From an uncultured Muribaculaceae bacterium (lineage in GTDB: Bacteria; Bacteroidota; Bacteroidia; Bacteroidales; Muribaculaceae): a DNA stretch of 64,000 nucleotides. Positions 62,538-64,000 of this stretch are shown piece by piece. Where the stretch lies: the NCBI GenBank assembly GCA_910585285.1, contig CAJUDL010000004.1, positions 1 through 64,000 on the forward strand, written 5' to 3'. Made by a program: the position numbers and the translations under genes. Position 1 is the stretch's first letter. Each line of letters begins with the position of its first letter. Below the pieces are notes generated by a model. The model worked only from the letters and a program-made list of their open reading frames with translations. It was not told the DNA's origin and did not search any database.

Positions 62538-64000
62538 ATGAATAAGAGCTTTAAAGTAAGTGCGGTTGCAGCATTGTGTATGTCCGGCTGTATAATGGCA
62601 CATGGAACCGTTACAGATGGTGTCATCTATAAAGACAATCATGTTCGCTTCACGGTTGTGACTGATGGTCTTGTCAGGATGGAGTATGCTCCTGATGGAA
62701 AGTTTATTGATGCAAGAAGTTTCGTTGCATATAACCGCAGTTATCCCGAAACGGGTGCGAAGATGTCTGAAACCAAGGATGAGGTAATCATTGTCACACC
62801 GAAGATGACTCTGAATTATAAGAAAGGAAAGAAGCCCTTTTCAAAAGATAATCTCAGGATTGTTTCAGGCAAGGGGATGAAACCGTTTGAATGGATGCCG
62901 GGGCAGCAGCAGAAAGAGAATCTGATGGGCACAACACGCACCCTTGACCGTTGGAATGGTCCTGATTATCTTTATAAGAATGATAACGGGAAGTGGGTGG
63001 AAGATCCTCAGACGCTTGAAACCGGTCTGCTTGCCCGCGACGGATGGACACTGATCGATGACAGCGGTAAGTATTTGCTCGACAATGATTCGGAAATACC
63101 TTGGGTCAAGGAGCGGAAAAGTAAGAGGGGAGCACAAGACTGGTATTTTCTTGCCTATGGAGAGGACTATAAGGGTGCGCTCAAGGATTTCACAGTGCTA
63201 TCAGGTAAGATTCCCCTTCCTCCGCGTTACGCATTCGGATACTGGTGGTCGCGGTGGTGGGGATATTCCGAGCATGAACTCAAACAACTGGTCAATAATT
63301 TCGAATCTTACGGCATACCTTTGGAGGTACTCGTAATAGATATGGATTGGCATTATACCGATGAAGCTCATGGTGGTTGGACCGGCTGGACATGGAACCG
63401 CAGACTATTTCCTGAACCGGAAAAATTTCTGAATTATCTTCGAGACAAGAACCTTAAGGTCACGTTGAACCTTCACCCGGCAAGCGGTGTCCGCCGTTTC
63501 GAGGCATCATATCCGGAAATAGCAAAGGATAATGGAATTGATCCTAAGAGCGGCAAGGACATACCATGGGTTTCGTCAAACCGTACATTCGTGAAAAGTG
63601 TCTTCGATCATATTCTTGACCCTATGCGCAAAGAGGGTGTAAGCTTCTGGTGGCTCGACTGGCAGCAGGACCTTTATGATTCGAAGCTTGATTCTCTCAG
63701 CAACACTTGGTGGATAAACCATACATTTTTCAATAAGATGAAAAATGAGAATGACGGGCGTCCTATGATATTCCATCGTTGGGGAGGACTGGGTAACCAT
63801 CGTTATCAGATCGGTTTTTCCGGCGACAGTTATTCTACATGGAAAACTTTGGCTTATATGCCATATTTCACAGCTACTGCTGCAAATGTAGGTTACGGTT
63901 ACTGGTGTCATGATCTTGGCGGCTTCTATATGGCTCCCGGCGACACGGCGATTGATCCGGAGCTCTATTCCAGGTCGTTCCAGTTTGGTGTTTACAGCCC
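62538..64000 (+). CDS. Glycoside hydrolase family 31 enzyme (partial, runs off the window)
   Basis: The frame is open from ATG 62538 to the window end (487 codons seen). N-terminal signal with a possible lipobox MSGC (about residue 18). An N-terminal beta domain (about 25-215) is followed by the barrel with FGYWWSRWWGYSEHELKQLV, VIDMDWHYTDEAHGGWTGWTW, and the nucleophile Asp374 in WWLDWQQD; Asp430 in FSGDSYSTW is the likely acid/base. GH31 includes alpha-glucosidases, alpha-xylosidases and alpha-galactosidases; the exact specificity cannot be told. It links the locus to alpha-linked glycans. It has no stop codon within the window. Confidence 0.93.
   Translation, partial: MNKSFKVSAVAALCMSGCIMAHGTVTDGVIYKDNHVRFTVVTDGLVRMEYAPDGKFIDARSFVAYNRSYPETGAKMSETKDEVIIVTPKMTLNYKKGKKPFSKDNLRIVSGKGMKPFEWMPGQQQKENLMGTTRTLDRWNGPDYLYKNDNGKWVEDPQTLETGLLARDGWTLIDDSGKYLLDNDSEIPWVKERKSKRGAQDWYFLAYGEDYKGALKDFTVLSGKIPLPPRYAFGYWWSRWWGYSEHELKQLVNNFESYGIPLEVLVIDMDWHYTDEAHGGWTGWTWNRRLFPEPEKFLNYLRDKNLKVTLNLHPASGVRRFEASYPEIAKDNGIDPKSGKDIPWVSSNRTFVKSVFDHILDPMRKEGVSFWWLDWQQDLYDSKLDSLSNTWWINHTFFNKMKNENDGRPMIFHRWGGLGNHRYQIGFSGDSYSTWKTLAYMPYFTATAANVGYGYWCHDLGGFYMAPGDTAIDPELYSRSFQFGVYS

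Overview
The window reads as a chromosome segment of a gut-type Bacteroidales bacterium; Muribaculaceae or a close relative is my best guess, without a marker gene to prove it. Support: a SusC/SusD pair, many lipoproteins with an acidic patch after the lipobox Cys, a BtuG-like cobalamin-binding lipoprotein, promoters of the Bacteroidota form (TTTG, about 19-21 bp, TAnnTTTG), and AT-rich spacers with little use of Shine-Dalgarno sites.

Layout. 0.1-2.6 kb: a leucine-rich-repeat lipoprotein and a neutral zinc metallopeptidase. 2.7-11.7 kb: an accessory island bracketed by long, nearly identical mosaic repeat arrays in direct orientation. It carries a RhuM-family gene, a small membrane protein, a BspA-type surface protein, an unknown protein, a lipoprotein and an Abi_2 (HEPN) gene with its own promoter and a structured leader. 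11.8-15.7 kb: housekeeping lepA, a Bcp-type peroxiredoxin and nhaA. 15.6-24.6 kb: a seven-gene minus-strand unit made of a HlyD-type adaptor, an ABC ATPase, two MacB-type permeases, a TolC-type channel, an NtrC-type sigma54 activator and a histidine kinase. A good sigma54 promoter and an 18-bp palindrome about 80 bp upstream of the inferred start site suggest the unit controls itself. Divergent to it is a PagL-like lipid A deacylase.

26-35 kb: a porin, then an asparagine/aspartate catabolic cluster (asparaginase, DcuB, AspT, aspartate decarboxylase, aspartase). 35.2-47.1 kb: a cobalamin-riboswitch operon for corrinoid capture and uptake (BtuB, BtuG-like, BtuF, BtuC, BtuD) followed by late cobamide synthesis (CbiA, adenosyltransferase, CbiP, CobD, CbiB). 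Most adjacent genes overlap by 4-26 nt. CobC and CobS lie at 52.2-53.5 kb on the other strand. Between the two cobamide blocks sit a HigBA toxin-antitoxin pair with a palindromic operator, a two-gene ABC exporter, and an RloA/RloB pair in which rloB has an in-frame amber codon. CobU and CobT are not in the window.

53.8-64 kb: a polysaccharide-utilisation-like locus: SusC with an N-terminal STN domain, SusD, a double hairpin, a secreted subtilisin-like protease, a secreted metallo-beta-lactamase-fold hydrolase, and a GH31 glycosidase running off the window end.

The points most worth a second look are the self-regulated sigma54 envelope unit, the hierarchical repeat arrays bracketing the island, the Abi_2 gene with its hairpin leader, and the amber-interrupted RloB.
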